DNA of 64,000 nt from Sycon ciliatum. Taxonomy: Eukaryota; Porifera; Calcarea; Leucosolenida; Sycettidae. The position numbers and the translations under genes were made by a program. The notes beneath the pieces were generated by a model, which worked only from the letters and a program-made list of their open reading frames with translations, did not search any database and was not told where the DNA came from. Below, piece after piece: positions 1-9,475 of this stretch (position 1 is its first letter; every line of letters starts with the position of its first letter). The stretch spans positions 26,623,266 through 26,687,265 of the forward strand of contig NC_088650.1 of NCBI RefSeq assembly GCF_964019385.1, read 5' to 3'.

Positions 1-55
1 TGATCCGGTGGCTTACCGACGAGGTGGTAGGATTTGAGGGACTCCCAGGACGATC

Positions 56-271
56 CTATTGCGTGCCCGGATGTTCCAGTGCACCCCTGTCAGCAGAGCC
101 TCGTTCCTGCAGGAGGTGTGTGATCTGCTGGGGGGTGTACGGTTTGTACGTTTCGTCGAGAATCTCGTCGTACGGCATTGAGCACTTCACGCCTCTACGT
201 CGAAGCTCCTTGTAGCTCGTCACGTTGTTCTTCCTGGCTGTCTGTTGCTGTCGTGTCAGGTCATTTGCCAT
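56..271 (-). other. Unrecognised 71-codon open frame
   Basis: An ATG-started frame runs leftward from 271 and stops at 56. It is charged, with a basic start followed by a Tyr/Pro-rich stretch, and I recognise no domain. It starts 5 bp from the left arm of the long inverted repeat at 276-694, so it may be a remnant of a mobile element rather than a host gene. Coding status is uncertain. Confidence 0.2.
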
Positions 272-275
272 ATAT

Positions 276-694
276 ATTATAGCAATAAAAACTGCTTTAT
301 GGCAGTTTTCTAAAAAAAGTTATTGTGTTCTAGTCCATGGACCCCGTCTAAAAAGTAAGAAATTAACAAAATGTGATAGCTGAAAATTAAAATTTCACAC
401 AAAACCTCACAATAATCACAACACTTGAAATGCTGCTTTCAACACTAGACTTGTACTGCACCAACAATTGGCAACATGCATGTCATGCATGCAAAGGAAA
501 GAGGATCACGAGGGGAAAAGGTCTTCTACATGTAGCTTTTCATTCTGTGTGTGATTATTGTGAGGTTTTGTGTGAAATTTTAATTTTCAGCTATCACATT
601 TTGTTAATTTCTTACTTTTTAGACGGGGTCCATGGACTAGAACACAATAACTTTTTTTAGAAAACTGCCATAAAGCAGTTTTTATTGCTATAAT
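276..694. mobile_element. Long inverted-repeat (foldback/MITE-like) element
   Basis: Positions 276-420 and 550-694 are reverse complements over 145 bp with no mismatch that I can see. They are separated by a 129-bp spacer with no recognisable coding content. This is the structure of a foldback element or a MITE with very long arms. The arm identity points to recent insertion or to gene conversion between arms. No clear target-site duplication is visible; both ends are TA-rich. Confidence 0.7.
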
Positions 695-1541
695 TTCTTT
701 TGTTTTTTCTGTCACCAATCAATGGAATGCCCTATATCAACATGTAAATGATGGCCTTCACATCATATCAATACTGTATTATACGCATTGATGTGCAAGC
801 CTTTTCTTGCAGAAAATGGCACAAGCATGTTCTTCTGCGGGGAAACATGTGAGTTGTGGTGGACCGTGGTGATACTTCTTTTTATACGGAGGTCATTCTG
901 TGCATGTTGCTGTAGCAGAATTTCATGACTCTGTCATAAAATTGTCTTGCCTTTCAGATATATTTGAGAAATGTAACCAGGTGCGTGTCGCAGATGTTTT
1001 TGTTGATTCTGTGTTTATAATGGTTTGTAATCATGGGTTATCGTGATAAGGTCATCCTGCATCGTATTGCACTGAAATCGTAACCCTGTTGATGTCGATA
1101 CAACTTTTGGAAGTAGTTCAATGACTTCAAACTGTTAGTCCACGATTTTCTAAAACAACACAGCAAAGGAGGAACAATATACATGTATTAAAATGTAAAT
1201 AAATACATTGTCGAGTCCGACATATCGTTCCAACAACTACACTGATCCTCAGGATAAAAGGGGCAAGGCTATGGTTGGAGGTACTGAGAAATAAACAAGG
1301 CACTCCATAATAATAAAATCTTACACATCTTTTGGTGAGTTTGAATGATATCCAGTCGAACCTCTGTAGGACGAACACCAAGGGACCGATGGTATTTATT
1401 CTGTGAGTTTGTCTTAACCTATTTTATAACCAGTGAATACAATTATTTCTCCAATAGACATACGAATAGATTTCTTCTACAGCGAAAGATTCTAAGCCAC
1501 ACCAACTCATTGACTCGTCTCGTATGAAACAAATGAGTCAC
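695..1541. other. Non-coding spacer, nothing recognised
   Basis: AT-rich sequence with only short frames in all six readings. No domain, RNA gene or clear repeat was recognised. Confidence 0.5.
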
Positions 1542-1823
1542 TAGAGAGGTTCTGCAAAACGAAAATGCGTACAAACTTTCCCTCTACATCAGGAGGTGCG
1601 AAACTTCGCACGAACTTTCGCAGCTTTGGATGCGAAACTTGCAGGGAACGCGAAATGAACAGTCGTACACACTTTCGTGTGATCGGGTCATGGCGTACGT
1701 GCACTTGGCCAGCGCAAACTACGAAAATGTGCAGAACGCAAACTTCGTGCAAAAATTCGTACACACTTTCGCAAGGACTGTCGCGAAACTTCGTTCGAAT
1801 TTTTGTTTTGCAGAACCTCTCTA
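1542..1823. mobile_element. MITE, about 280 bp
   Basis: The ends are inverted copies beginning TAGAGAGGTTCTGCAAAAC, with about 24 bp of similarity on each side. The interior repeats short CGAAACTT and CGCAAAC-like motifs in both orientations, as subterminal repeats of hAT-like elements often do. No convincing target-site duplication is visible. There is no transposase, so it would be non-autonomous. Confidence 0.55.
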
Positions 1824-2536
1824 CTGAACGTTTCTTTAGCAACATGACGGCAACTGAAACAGCAACAGAGAAAGTACGATACATGTACAGCAGATTCTTG
1901 CAGGTACTACAAACAGTTTGCAGATCGTAATTCTTGCTTTGGCGGCACGAAACTTCATTTGGGGCAGTGCAATCTCGGCGTAACTCACAAATAATAAATC
2001 AAACAGCCCAGACTCGAGTAAACAAATCCAATCATACAAGTACGAGATCTTGACGAGACGAGACTGCACCCTTTGACTTGTTTCGTATGAAGCAAATAAG
2101 TTTACTGAAACTCTCCACAATGGAGATGTTCCCTGATATGCGAATTTATTTTGCAAACTCGGTCAATGGGTCCTTGAACCTTTCCCTCCAGATTGGGAAC
2201 TGCCAACGATAGTATGCCACTGACCAGTGCCTTACTTGTAACGTACCAATGTACAATGAATATGAGCAAGAGTACATGAAAACATGTACTCTTGATATGA
2301 GTATTTCGACAACACATCTAACATAAGCCTTACCGTCAAGAAGGTGAACTCGCGTTCTTCGCACACTGTAGACAAGGGCAAAGAGATAAAAATGGATCTA
2401 AATCCGAATAAAATCAGCACACGTTTCCGTAAATGAAAGGGTGAGCATAAGCAAATGAATCGAAGGAAACCGGTCAACTCAGAGATCACCTGTCATCGAG
2501 TATTCCGTAAAAGGAGGCCTGGGCAGCGGAAAAGCT
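1824..2536. other. Non-coding spacer
   Basis: No gene recognised. A short stretch near 2065-2095 (TTGACTTGTTTCGTATGAAG) is a diverged direct copy of the sequence just left of the MITE at about 1510-1535. Confidence 0.4.
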
Positions 2537-2571
2537 AAATTTAGAAAAGAGATCCTGTCAGCTGTTCCATT
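2537..2571 (+). repeat. Copy 1 of a ~35-bp hairpin motif
   Basis: This carries TTTAGAAAAG, then GATCCTGTCAGCT, then ATTATT. It is a slightly diverged, oppositely oriented copy of the motif at 2968-3003 and 4346-4381. Confidence 0.5.
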
Positions 2572-2967
2572 ATTTATTGCATTCCGCCCAAAATGAGCAC
2601 ACTTTTCGTAAATGAAAGAGTCAACACAAGGAAATGAATAAAAGGGAACTAGTCAACTCACCTGTCATTGAGTAATATTCCGCGAAAGGAGGTCTCAGCA
2701 GCGCAGAAACGAAATAAGCCAGGCCAGGAGACGAAATATCCGAAACAGCTCATACAAGAAGCAGTTCCAAAGGAGGAAGTTCCTCGCGCATGCACATCCG
2801 AACACGGACTGCACTGCAACACAATGTCTGCCGTGCGCGTGCACAGCACGCGGCTACCACCCGTTGGTACACCTTACGTAGAGACTTACGTAGCCTAAGT
2901 GAAATACCGAGCACCTTACGTAGAAACTTACGTAGCATAGCGGTGTCGTTTTTCTTGCCATGTGAAC

Positions 2968-3003
2968 ACAATAATAGAAAAGCTGACAGGATCGCTTTTC
3001 TAA
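2968..3003 (-). repeat. Copy 2 of the hairpin motif, at the ORF1p stop
   Basis: A ~36-bp sequence can fold by pairing AGAAAAGC with GCTTTTCT around GATCCTGTCA. It recurs almost exactly at 4346-4381. It supplies the stop codon of the ORF1p-like frame at 3000-3716, so it is either the 3' end of that element or a separate insertion at its boundary. Confidence 0.55.
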
Positions 3004-3716
3004 ATGGGAGTTCCATCTTGTAGTTTGAGGTTGAATCGTGTACGGTATACGGCAGACTTGCTGGCTTGGCTTTTGAATTTGATCCGTACAGGACGGGGAC
3101 CTCGAGACCGCTCAGTTCCAATCCGTTCTGCGTGCTCGACTTCATAGGAGTCTATCTTCAGGATCCGGATGCAGTCGTCAAATAGGCTGTCGTCCGCTTC
3201 CGGGATGCCGCGAACAATGGCGTTGTTGCAGCGCTGTTGACGGTCAACTTCTTCCTGCACCAAAGCAGCAAAGTTGACGACGTTGCACGTGCCAACAACC
3301 CCTTCCGGGGGCGGCATGTCCTTTTCACCGTTCGTACGGTACGCTGCCGTACCTGTACTCTCAAGACGAGTAAGGCGAGCCTCGAAGATGTCCAGCTTCT
3401 CCTTCAATGCCCGATTTTCGGCCATTACAGCATCGATCTTGGCCGAAAATTCCAATGACATGACATCGAAGCGCTCCGTAAGAGCACGTTGCTCCCGCAG
3501 GATGTCAGAGAGGAGACTCTGAACACTGTCCTCTCCCTTGGCATTGCTATCGGTCTCCAGGGACACTTGCGCGCGAATCACGTCAGGTGGTGTGCTGGCT
3601 TGCGTTTTTCGGCTTGTTGCTGACAGCTTGGATGGCGTGGACTCAAGGCTGGGACTGCGCCTCGCTGGAACCTTTGCGGCAGCCTTTGCGGCAGCACTTC
3701 TATAGGTTTGGGACAT
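3000..3716 (-). CDS. ORF1p-like protein of a non-LTR retrotransposon
   Basis: This is a 238-codon frame. It starts with a basic Ala/Ser/Pro-rich segment (about residues 1-70). A heptad-rich coiled coil follows (about 75-135, with LLSDILREQRALTERF and MAENRALKEKLDIFEARL). The C-terminal part contains NAIVRGIPE and ends in a basic region rich in RIKFKS-type residues. Coiled coil plus a small RNA-binding-like C-terminus is the layout of LINE ORF1 proteins; calling it ORF1p is inference from that layout. No partner ORF2 in the same orientation and register follows. It may be a truncated or orphan copy. Confidence 0.5.
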   Translation of the reverse strand: MSQTYRSAAAKAAAKVPARRSPSLESTPSKLSATSRKTQASTPPDVIRAQVSLETDSNAKGEDSVQSLLSDILREQRALTERFDVMSLEFSAKIDAVMAENRALKEKLDIFEARLTRLESTGTAAYRTNGEKDMPPPEGVVGTCNVVNFAALVQEEVDRQQRCNNAIVRGIPEADDSLFDDCIRILKIDSYEVEHAERIGTERSRGPRPVRIKFKSQASKSAVYRTRFNLKLQDGTPI

Positions 3717-3779
3717 GACAGAACAGACGTGGAGTCAAAATCACGCCTGGTTCGCCAAAAATTCCGGAGCTTCAAAAAA

Positions 3780-4343
3780 TGCAACCAGTCGGCATTAGGC
3801 TGGGAATGTGCAGCTGCAGCAAGTCCTGGACAGGAGAGCACCTGCCTATGCTTCTCGCTCCTTCCCGTGTTCTGTAGTGTCAGTATGGAACAGCTTGCCG
3901 AGCGAAATTGTAAGGGCTCCACTCAGCTTGAAGCGGCTCCACACGTTCAAAGAAGATGTCCATAAGTACCTCACGCACCAACACTGGCTGATGACTCACT
4001 AGGTCACATTCTGTCTGTCTGTTCAGTTGCGCATGTATTAATTTTCTGGTTCCAAGACAATGGAGCGCATTCCCAAGCCAGAGGGCAGAAGAGACTGAGA
4101 CGGTAATGGGGTGGAAAGGGTCTGCATACCCTCCCAATAATTTCGGAAGCCTGTTACCATGTATTTTTGAAACATGTGCATGACTGTACAATTGTAGACA
4201 ATTAATTATTTTAGTTTAGACTACCATCACACTACATCTACAGCACCATGATCTACCACTGCAGATCTGCAGTCAGTGCCAGTTGCTCAATGAAATCCGA
4301 TCGCTGGAGTCATGTAATGCGCCCTGCCGCCCTTATGTACACA
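3780..4343 (+). pseudogene. 3' end of a LINE reverse-transcriptase ORF plus 3' UTR
   Basis: The frame ending at 4002 contains RSFPCSVVSVWNSLPSEIV, then SLKRLHTFKEDVHKYL and a stop. The pattern 'S/A..WNSLP..I....S...FK..L' is the hallmark of the extreme C-terminus of CR1/Jockey/L2-type reverse-transcriptase ORFs. Only the tail survives, so the copy is 5'-truncated. About 340 bp of non-coding sequence follows before the hairpin motif at 4346. It lies opposite in strand to the ORF1p-like frame at 3000-3716, so the two fragments are not one intact element. Confidence 0.6.
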
Positions 4344-4345
4344 CA

Positions 4346-4381
4346 CAATAATAGAAAAGCTGACAGGATCGCTTTTCTAAA
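4346..4381 (-). repeat. Copy 3 of the hairpin motif
   Basis: Near-identical to 2968-3003 and in the same orientation. Together the two copies bracket the retrotransposon fragments between them as direct repeats. Confidence 0.55.
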
Positions 4382-4814
4382 ATTAATACAATCTTGCAGT
4401 CTCCGCTACTACTGCCATTGCACAGCCCAGCGTTCAAGCCTCGGGCTTCCCAGCGCCAGGCATGGCTCTCAGGATCGGATTAGCAGCATCGTAGACCTAC
4501 GGACTACTACATTGTACTACAAGACTTAGTACACTACTCGTACTTCACCTGACATGTCGAAGTCCAACATACCGGTACATGTATGTAAGTCGCCTGTACT
4601 CTAGTATTCCTCTCCTGGTATGGAGGGGCATGGAGACCAGTGTTAGCGGACAGAATCTGCGGCAGGAGACTCCGGTATTACGGACATTGTCACATATCGC
4701 GAGTGGGTGTACATGTACATGTAGCCTGCAAAACGATCTGGTGTCGGGCATGGTGTCGGGGACAAGGAAGAGAGGACGACTACATTTTTTTGTAGCGGTC
4801 AAATGGACGGACAG
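4382..4814. other. Non-coding spacer
   Basis: Only short open frames; no recognisable product or RNA. Confidence 0.4.
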
Positions 4815-5212
4815 AATAATAATATTCGCGGGATCCGCGTTAGCATCACTTGAATGTTCAGAAACACACAAGCTATAGCCTTCGCTTCCGCAGGCCACCA
4901 CTATGCCTTTACACCTTAGTGGCGAATGCCGACCTCACAAGTGTTAGTGAGTCAGGGGAGAGGAGGTGAGTCTCTCAACCAATCGGGCGCGGGCGTGTAA
5001 CGGCCCATAACCCTGTAAACTGCATCCTTGTTATCCTGGTTATCCTCACTGGAGCTGTGAGTACCCGACCATGTTGACCGTGGGTGTCGGCGCAGTTCAA
5101 CACGCGTAAAAAGTCTTTTTACACGCTCCCTGCTGCCAGCGCGGGTCTCGAACTCGGGACCTCATGATTCGCAGGCAGGCCTGCAAACCAATCGGCCAGC
5201 ATGAAGAAACAA
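4815..5212 (-). mobile_element. tRNA-derived SINE
   Basis: Read on the minus strand, a tRNA-like head has an A box TGGCCGATTGG (5188-5198) and a B box containing AGTTCGAGACC (about 5144-5154). These are RNA polymerase III internal promoter elements. The head lacks the stems of a functional tRNA. A body of about 250 bp follows, then a 3' tail AAGCGAAGGCTATAGC...GATGCTAACGCG ending in ATT-type repeats near 4815. The tail recurs at 14941-15020 and, diverged, at 61838-61920. The head-body-tail layout is that of a SINE mobilised by a LINE with a matching 3' end. Confidence 0.6.
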
Positions 5213-5313
5213 ATGGAGCAGAAACAGGACAGAGAGAAGGCCGGAATAGCGTGACCATGGTGACATTGTTGCCACAACAACCGAATACATGTGCATGTAT
5301 GCAGTAACTTATT

Positions 5314-6460
5314 ATTATTATTAGACACAATCTCATAGCATGTGACAAGCATAGCTAATGCAGGGACAGAATCCCCTGAGACAAGGGCGTTGAGCCAGCC
5401 ACGGCAATAGTAAGCTAGGAAAACAAAGCAAATATGAATTAAAGCAGAAAATGAATGGAAAATTACAAAGAAAAACGATTAACGGAAGTGAGCACTATCA
5501 AAATTCGTGCATCACCCAGGTATTCGAGAATGTTCTTCGATGGTAATTATTGCGTCTAGTTCAGTTGTGATAGTAGATCTTTAAACTGACCAATAGAAGA
5601 ACAAGTTTTCAGACCGTATGGTAATGATAACCAATGAGAGTAGCCGGAAAACAAAGGGGACTTTAGATACTGGGCTGACTTAACAAGAGGCAGGATGAGT
5701 GCGTTACGGGTTGAGCTTGTCGAAAACCAATTGTACTTCATCATGTGTGAAGGGGTTTTATGAAGAAATATTTTATGAACCAGTGTACAGAGATGGTGCT
5801 TATGACGAACGGAGAGAGGAGAAGTGTGTGCAAGTCGATAAAGGGCATCCGAAGGAAAACATCGATCCTTGTTGTAAAGAATTTTAAGTATAAATCTATG
5901 GTGGACTTCTAATTGGTTCAGAGTTGTGTCAGAAAGGCCACACTAAGCGGTATCGCAATAGTCGAATATAGGGAGAATATAGCACTGATAGTTTACACTG
6001 GATGGGCAAATGAGTGCAATGTGGTTGTAGTACCCCTAATAGTAATGCTGAACTGGTTCGCTTGCATACACAGTTGACATGTGCAGCCCAAGAGAGTTTG
6101 CAGTCAAACATCACACCTAGATGTTTGTGCTGAGTAACAACACGGATAGGCATAGTCGAGTCAGGGAAGTATAATGGTTGATCAGGAGGGGATGAAGAAA
6201 TATACGATGGCTTCTGTCTTGTCTAAATTGGGCTGGAGTTTCCACGTTTGCATCCACATGACAGTGCTGTTGATGCGATGCTGCATGGTAAGGAGTAATT
6301 GTGCAGGGGAGGAATCAGAACAGATAAGGCCAGTGTCATCCGCATACAAACTAACATCGGGGACAACTGAAGGTAGGTCATTAACGTAAAGCAAGAATAA
6401 CAAAGGACCCAAAATGGAACCTTGGGGCACTCCAGACGTTACAGGGAGGGGATCAGACAA
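5314..6460 (-). pseudogene. 5'-truncated, frameshifted LINE (CR1/L2/Jockey-like) reverse transcriptase
   Basis: Three consecutive minus-strand frames read as one decayed ORF2. 6460-6182 carries SGVPQGSILGPLLFLLYVND and the catalytic box LYADDT. 6153-5929 carries the KHLGVMFDCKLSWAAHV motif that follows the palm in this group. 5744-5556 carries the terminal HWLSLPYGLKTCSSIGQFK segment. Frameshifts separate them, so it is inactive. The element ends in a TAATAATAATAA tail at about 5314-5327, typical of CR1/L2-type elements. The 5' end, including any endonuclease, is missing. Confidence 0.75.
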
Positions 6461-6553
6461 GGCTACTGCCTGTACTGAGTAACGTTACACTTACCGGATT
6501 TCACCTGGCATGCACTACATGTACAGGGGCGGGTCCGGGTTGATACAGTCAGT

Positions 6554-6746
6554 GAGTGCGTTCGATTACACACTCGAATCGATTCATGAATCCATTCGCA
6601 TGCATTCAAGTCGTTCGATTTCATGTCATGAGCCCTGGAATCGATTCGGAATCCATTCACTCTATTCACATGGGGTGATGTGAATAGCGCAAATCGATTC
6701 ATGAATCGATTCGTGAATCGATTCGCGTGCATAATCGAACGCACTC
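6554..6746. mobile_element. Short MITE with AATCGATTC repeats
   Basis: The ends are inverted copies of GAGTGCGTTCGATTA. Inside, the palindromic nonamer GAATCGATTC recurs several times in tandem or near-tandem at 6571-6580 and 6690-6725. About 193 bp, with no coding capacity. The terminal repeats suggest a DNA-transposon derivative; the superfamily is not determined. Confidence 0.5.
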
Positions 6747-6965
6747 AGTAGAACTACATGGTAGTAATGGTCATGGGTCAGCGCTGCAGTAAGTAGATCT
6801 ACTAGGCATGATAATTATGCGATAATTATGAGAGGGTTGGTACATGGTTTTCTTGAAGCTCGCCAAACTTCATGTCGACTGGACAGTAGATCTACAGTAC
6901 AGCCGTACAGGCCAGGCTAGGTCGGAGCGACTGGGTGCCTGCAAAAACCAATACCGCGCCGGCTG

Positions 6966-7055
6966 GTAACACGTAGACCTAGGACTAGTAGTAGTAGGAC
7001 TAGTAGTAGGAGTAGTAGGACTAGTAGAAGTAGTACTACTACTAGTAGGTAAGGA
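6966..7055. repeat. AGTAGTAGGACTAGT-type simple repeat
   Basis: Degenerate tandem repeats of AGTAGTAGG and ACTAGT ending about 30 bp upstream of the TRIM-like start codon. They probably lie in its promoter or 5' UTR. Confidence 0.6.
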
Positions 7056-7086
7056 GTAGGTCTACGACTCGATCGTGGAGACGAGA

Positions 7087-9270
7087 ATGATGGCCCAACC
7101 TAGCCTAGCTCTTGGCCCTCGCCAGGTCGTGGGCGAAGCTGATTTCCAGAAATGTATGGTTTGTGGTACTGACAGTGGGCGATCAGCAAGACTGCTCAAG
7201 TGTTTACACAACGTTTGTGAAGAGTGCCTGGCAGATTCACTCAGTGCTCCCGATAACAGCGGGGATTCGAGCAGAAAGTCGATTCTCTGCTATTTATGTC
7301 AAGCAACATCGGAGGTAGCCACTGTGTTGGATGGGCCAGGTAGTCTGCTGGAAAATTATGTTCTGACTCGCCAATGGCTACGTAATCGCCTGCTGAGAAG
7401 CATAACAAGTGTACAGAGCGCTGCCTGCAGTACCGATGCAGAGAACCCTCAGCAACTGGTGTGTGACGAGTGTGATGTGTGTCCAGAAGATGCAGACGAA
7501 GTAGTGGCAGTATGCTATGATTGCTGCAGCATACTGTGCGCTGACCATTTGCGTATTCACAAGAAAACACGCAGCTCCGCCAAGCACACAGTGTGTGAAC
7601 TGGCATCTGTTGGTGCTGCAGAAGATCCTCTGTCAAAGGCAGGGTCAGCAGAGGGCGTGCTGCGGGCATCACTATGTGAAGTACACCCTAAAGAAGTCTG
7701 CGTGTCCCTTTGCAGACAGTGTCGGAGTGGTTTCTGCTCCCTGTGTCAGGCAAACAAGGCACATGCAGAACACGGACACACTGTTCAACCTCTGGACGCT
7801 GAATCACTCACTGCCGTTGAAACAAAGCTTCGGGACGGCGTGTTGCCGTCGCTAAATGAGCACCTGGAGGATCTCGGTGACCGCCTTGATGCTCTGTGTA
7901 AAGATGAGGAGGCAATTGCACAGCAATGTCAGGATCTCTCTGCCGATATCACCGACCATGTGGAAAAGCTGAAAGCAGATGTGCTGGCCGAACTGGACAG
8001 ACAGGAGCTGTCACTTCGGGACGAGCTTGACAAACACCACTGGAAGGGCAGCAAGAAAGTGGCTGAAAAGAAAGCTCCACTGCTAACATTGCAGGCCTTA
8101 CTAGAGCGCACTAAATACCTGGCTGGAGAGCTTGACAGTATTCCAACGCAAGCGGAGAGATTTGCGCTGATGAGTCACTTAATTGATGCAAGCAGTGATA
8201 TTGATAGCCGTACGCGGCTGGCCAATCCTGGAAGCTGCTTGGACAAAACACTTCACCTGTCCTGGACCTCTCTGGCAAGTTATCAACCCCTGTCGGGTGA
8301 TTCAACCATAGGCCATGTGCAGTCTGGCCCTACAGCCTCAACAATAAAAGCACCACCACCACCAGCATCAGCAGCAACAGCAGCAACCCGGCATCCAGAT
8401 TCATCACCAGTGTCGGACGCAGACTGGGATGTATCAGCGAAGTATGCAGTGCTGAGTGAAGAAGTCGTTCTGAAGGTCAACTTCTCATCTGAATCGAGCA
8501 AATTCGACAACATTGGTGAAGTTACTAAAGAGATCTACCGCCAAGCATCTTTGTCAGATGACTTCAGCCTGATTGACCTGCATGCTGTACCCATGACAAG
8601 CTCGACAAAAATGTTCTGCTCACAGAAACCTGTAGAATTTAGGGTACCTCCTGTGGCCGGAACATACCGACTGGAGGCAAAGGAGCTATTGATCTTACAC
8701 CGTGTCATTCTACCACCCCTGCCATTCGATTTCAGCAAGGCAGTGTTTCGGAATGCAGAGTCGCGTGATAGTGGACGGACTGTTGTGGCGCTCGGTCAAA
8801 ATGGTCTTGCTGGTTGTGTGACCTGCCAGCCTATATTGCGCTCAAGGTCGTCGGCATCATGGCACATCTTCTGCCGAAATAATGGATCTTGTTGGAATGG
8901 CTCCTTTGGCGTTGTGAAGCCATCCACAGATGAAACCAATACAGGTATCTCGTGGCGAAAGCGCAATACTGCCGCCATTTTCTGTGAATCAGGAGTTATC
9001 TTTCGTTCGTCACTTTCTGGCTCATCGAGGAAGGATGACTCTTTCGACTTTCCCCAGATCGGTAGCCCTTGCTGGGGGCCGGGTGATTTGTTCGCTATTT
9101 CAATTGCACGGGTTGGTGAGGATTTGCATTCGACCTCTTGTGTGCATCAGGTACGCCTAGTACACAAGCGGTTGGATGGGATGGTTCAGGTGACTGGCTG
9201 CTCAATGGACATGCGGCCGTATTTCTGGCTGCCTCCTCGGTCATCGTTCTCGTTGCTCCCGCCATACTGA
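7087..9270 (+). CDS. TRIM-like RING/B-box protein, probable E3 ubiquitin ligase
   Basis: A single uninterrupted frame starts at tandem ATGs (7087, 7090) and stops at 9268-9270, giving 727 residues. Zinc motifs appear in order. A C3HC4-type RING spans about residues 23-71 (CMVC, CLHNVCEEC, CYLC). A B-box 1-like domain spans about 126-167 (CDEC, CYDC, H-rich end). A B-box 2 spans about 197-231 (CEVH, CRQC, CSLC, HAEHGH). A leucine-rich coiled coil covers about 245-360. This RING-B-box-coiled-coil order defines TRIM proteins, whose RING usually recruits an E2 to ubiquitinate targets. The region after the coiled coil has an Ala/Pro linker, then about 290 residues in which I recognise no SPRY, NHL or filamin repeat. 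The absence of introns contrasts with every neighbouring gene and suggests a retrogene or an expanded single-exon TRIM family. Targets are unknown. Confidence 0.85.
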   Translation: MMAQPSLALGPRQVVGEADFQKCMVCGTDSGRSARLLKCLHNVCEECLADSLSAPDNSGDSSRKSILCYLCQATSEVATVLDGPGSLLENYVLTRQWLRNRLLRSITSVQSAACSTDAENPQQLVCDECDVCPEDADEVVAVCYDCCSILCADHLRIHKKTRSSAKHTVCELASVGAAEDPLSKAGSAEGVLRASLCEVHPKEVCVSLCRQCRSGFCSLCQANKAHAEHGHTVQPLDAESLTAVETKLRDGVLPSLNEHLEDLGDRLDALCKDEEAIAQQCQDLSADITDHVEKLKADVLAELDRQELSLRDELDKHHWKGSKKVAEKKAPLLTLQALLERTKYLAGELDSIPTQAERFALMSHLIDASSDIDSRTRLANPGSCLDKTLHLSWTSLASYQPLSGDSTIGHVQSGPTASTIKAPPPPASAATAATRHPDSSPVSDADWDVSAKYAVLSEEVVLKVNFSSESSKFDNIGEVTKEIYRQASLSDDFSLIDLHAVPMTSSTKMFCSQKPVEFRVPPVAGTYRLEAKELLILHRVILPPLPFDFSKAVFRNAESRDSGRTVVALGQNGLAGCVTCQPILRSRSSASWHIFCRNNGSCWNGSFGVVKPSTDETNTGISWRKRNTAAIFCESGVIFRSSLSGSSRKDDSFDFPQIGSPCWGPGDLFAISIARVGEDLHSTSCVHQVRLVHKRLDGMVQVTGCSMDMRPYFWLPPRSSFSLLPPY

Positions 9271-9406
9271 TACCACACTGCCAGTATCAACTCACTGTGA
9301 TTCACAGTGCTTGGCAGTGGCAGTGCAAACATCCCTACACTACAGCGCTAGCAAAAACACACCATTGACATTGGACATAATAATTATTTTATTTTATACT
9401 CTCCTA

Positions 9407-9475
9407 TAACTCAGAAGTAGCCACAAACTCGGCCACTATTTTCGAATGGCCGAGTTTGTCGCTACTTTTGAGTTA
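9407..9475. repeat. Imperfect hairpin in the TRIM 3' flank
   Basis: Two 29-nt arms, TAACTCAGAAGTAGCCACAA... and its inverted copy, differ at about three positions around an 11-nt loop. It lies 137 bp after the stop codon, so it may be part of the 3' UTR. It could be a tiny MITE or a structured RNA element. Confidence 0.5.

Noticed and set aside
1507-2156. Frames of about 100-125 codons on both strands
   Set aside because: They fall on a MITE and its flanks, are open on both strands and match no family.
5130-5212. A tRNA gene on the minus strand
   Set aside because: A and B boxes are present, but the stems of a functional cloverleaf do not form; it fits a SINE head.
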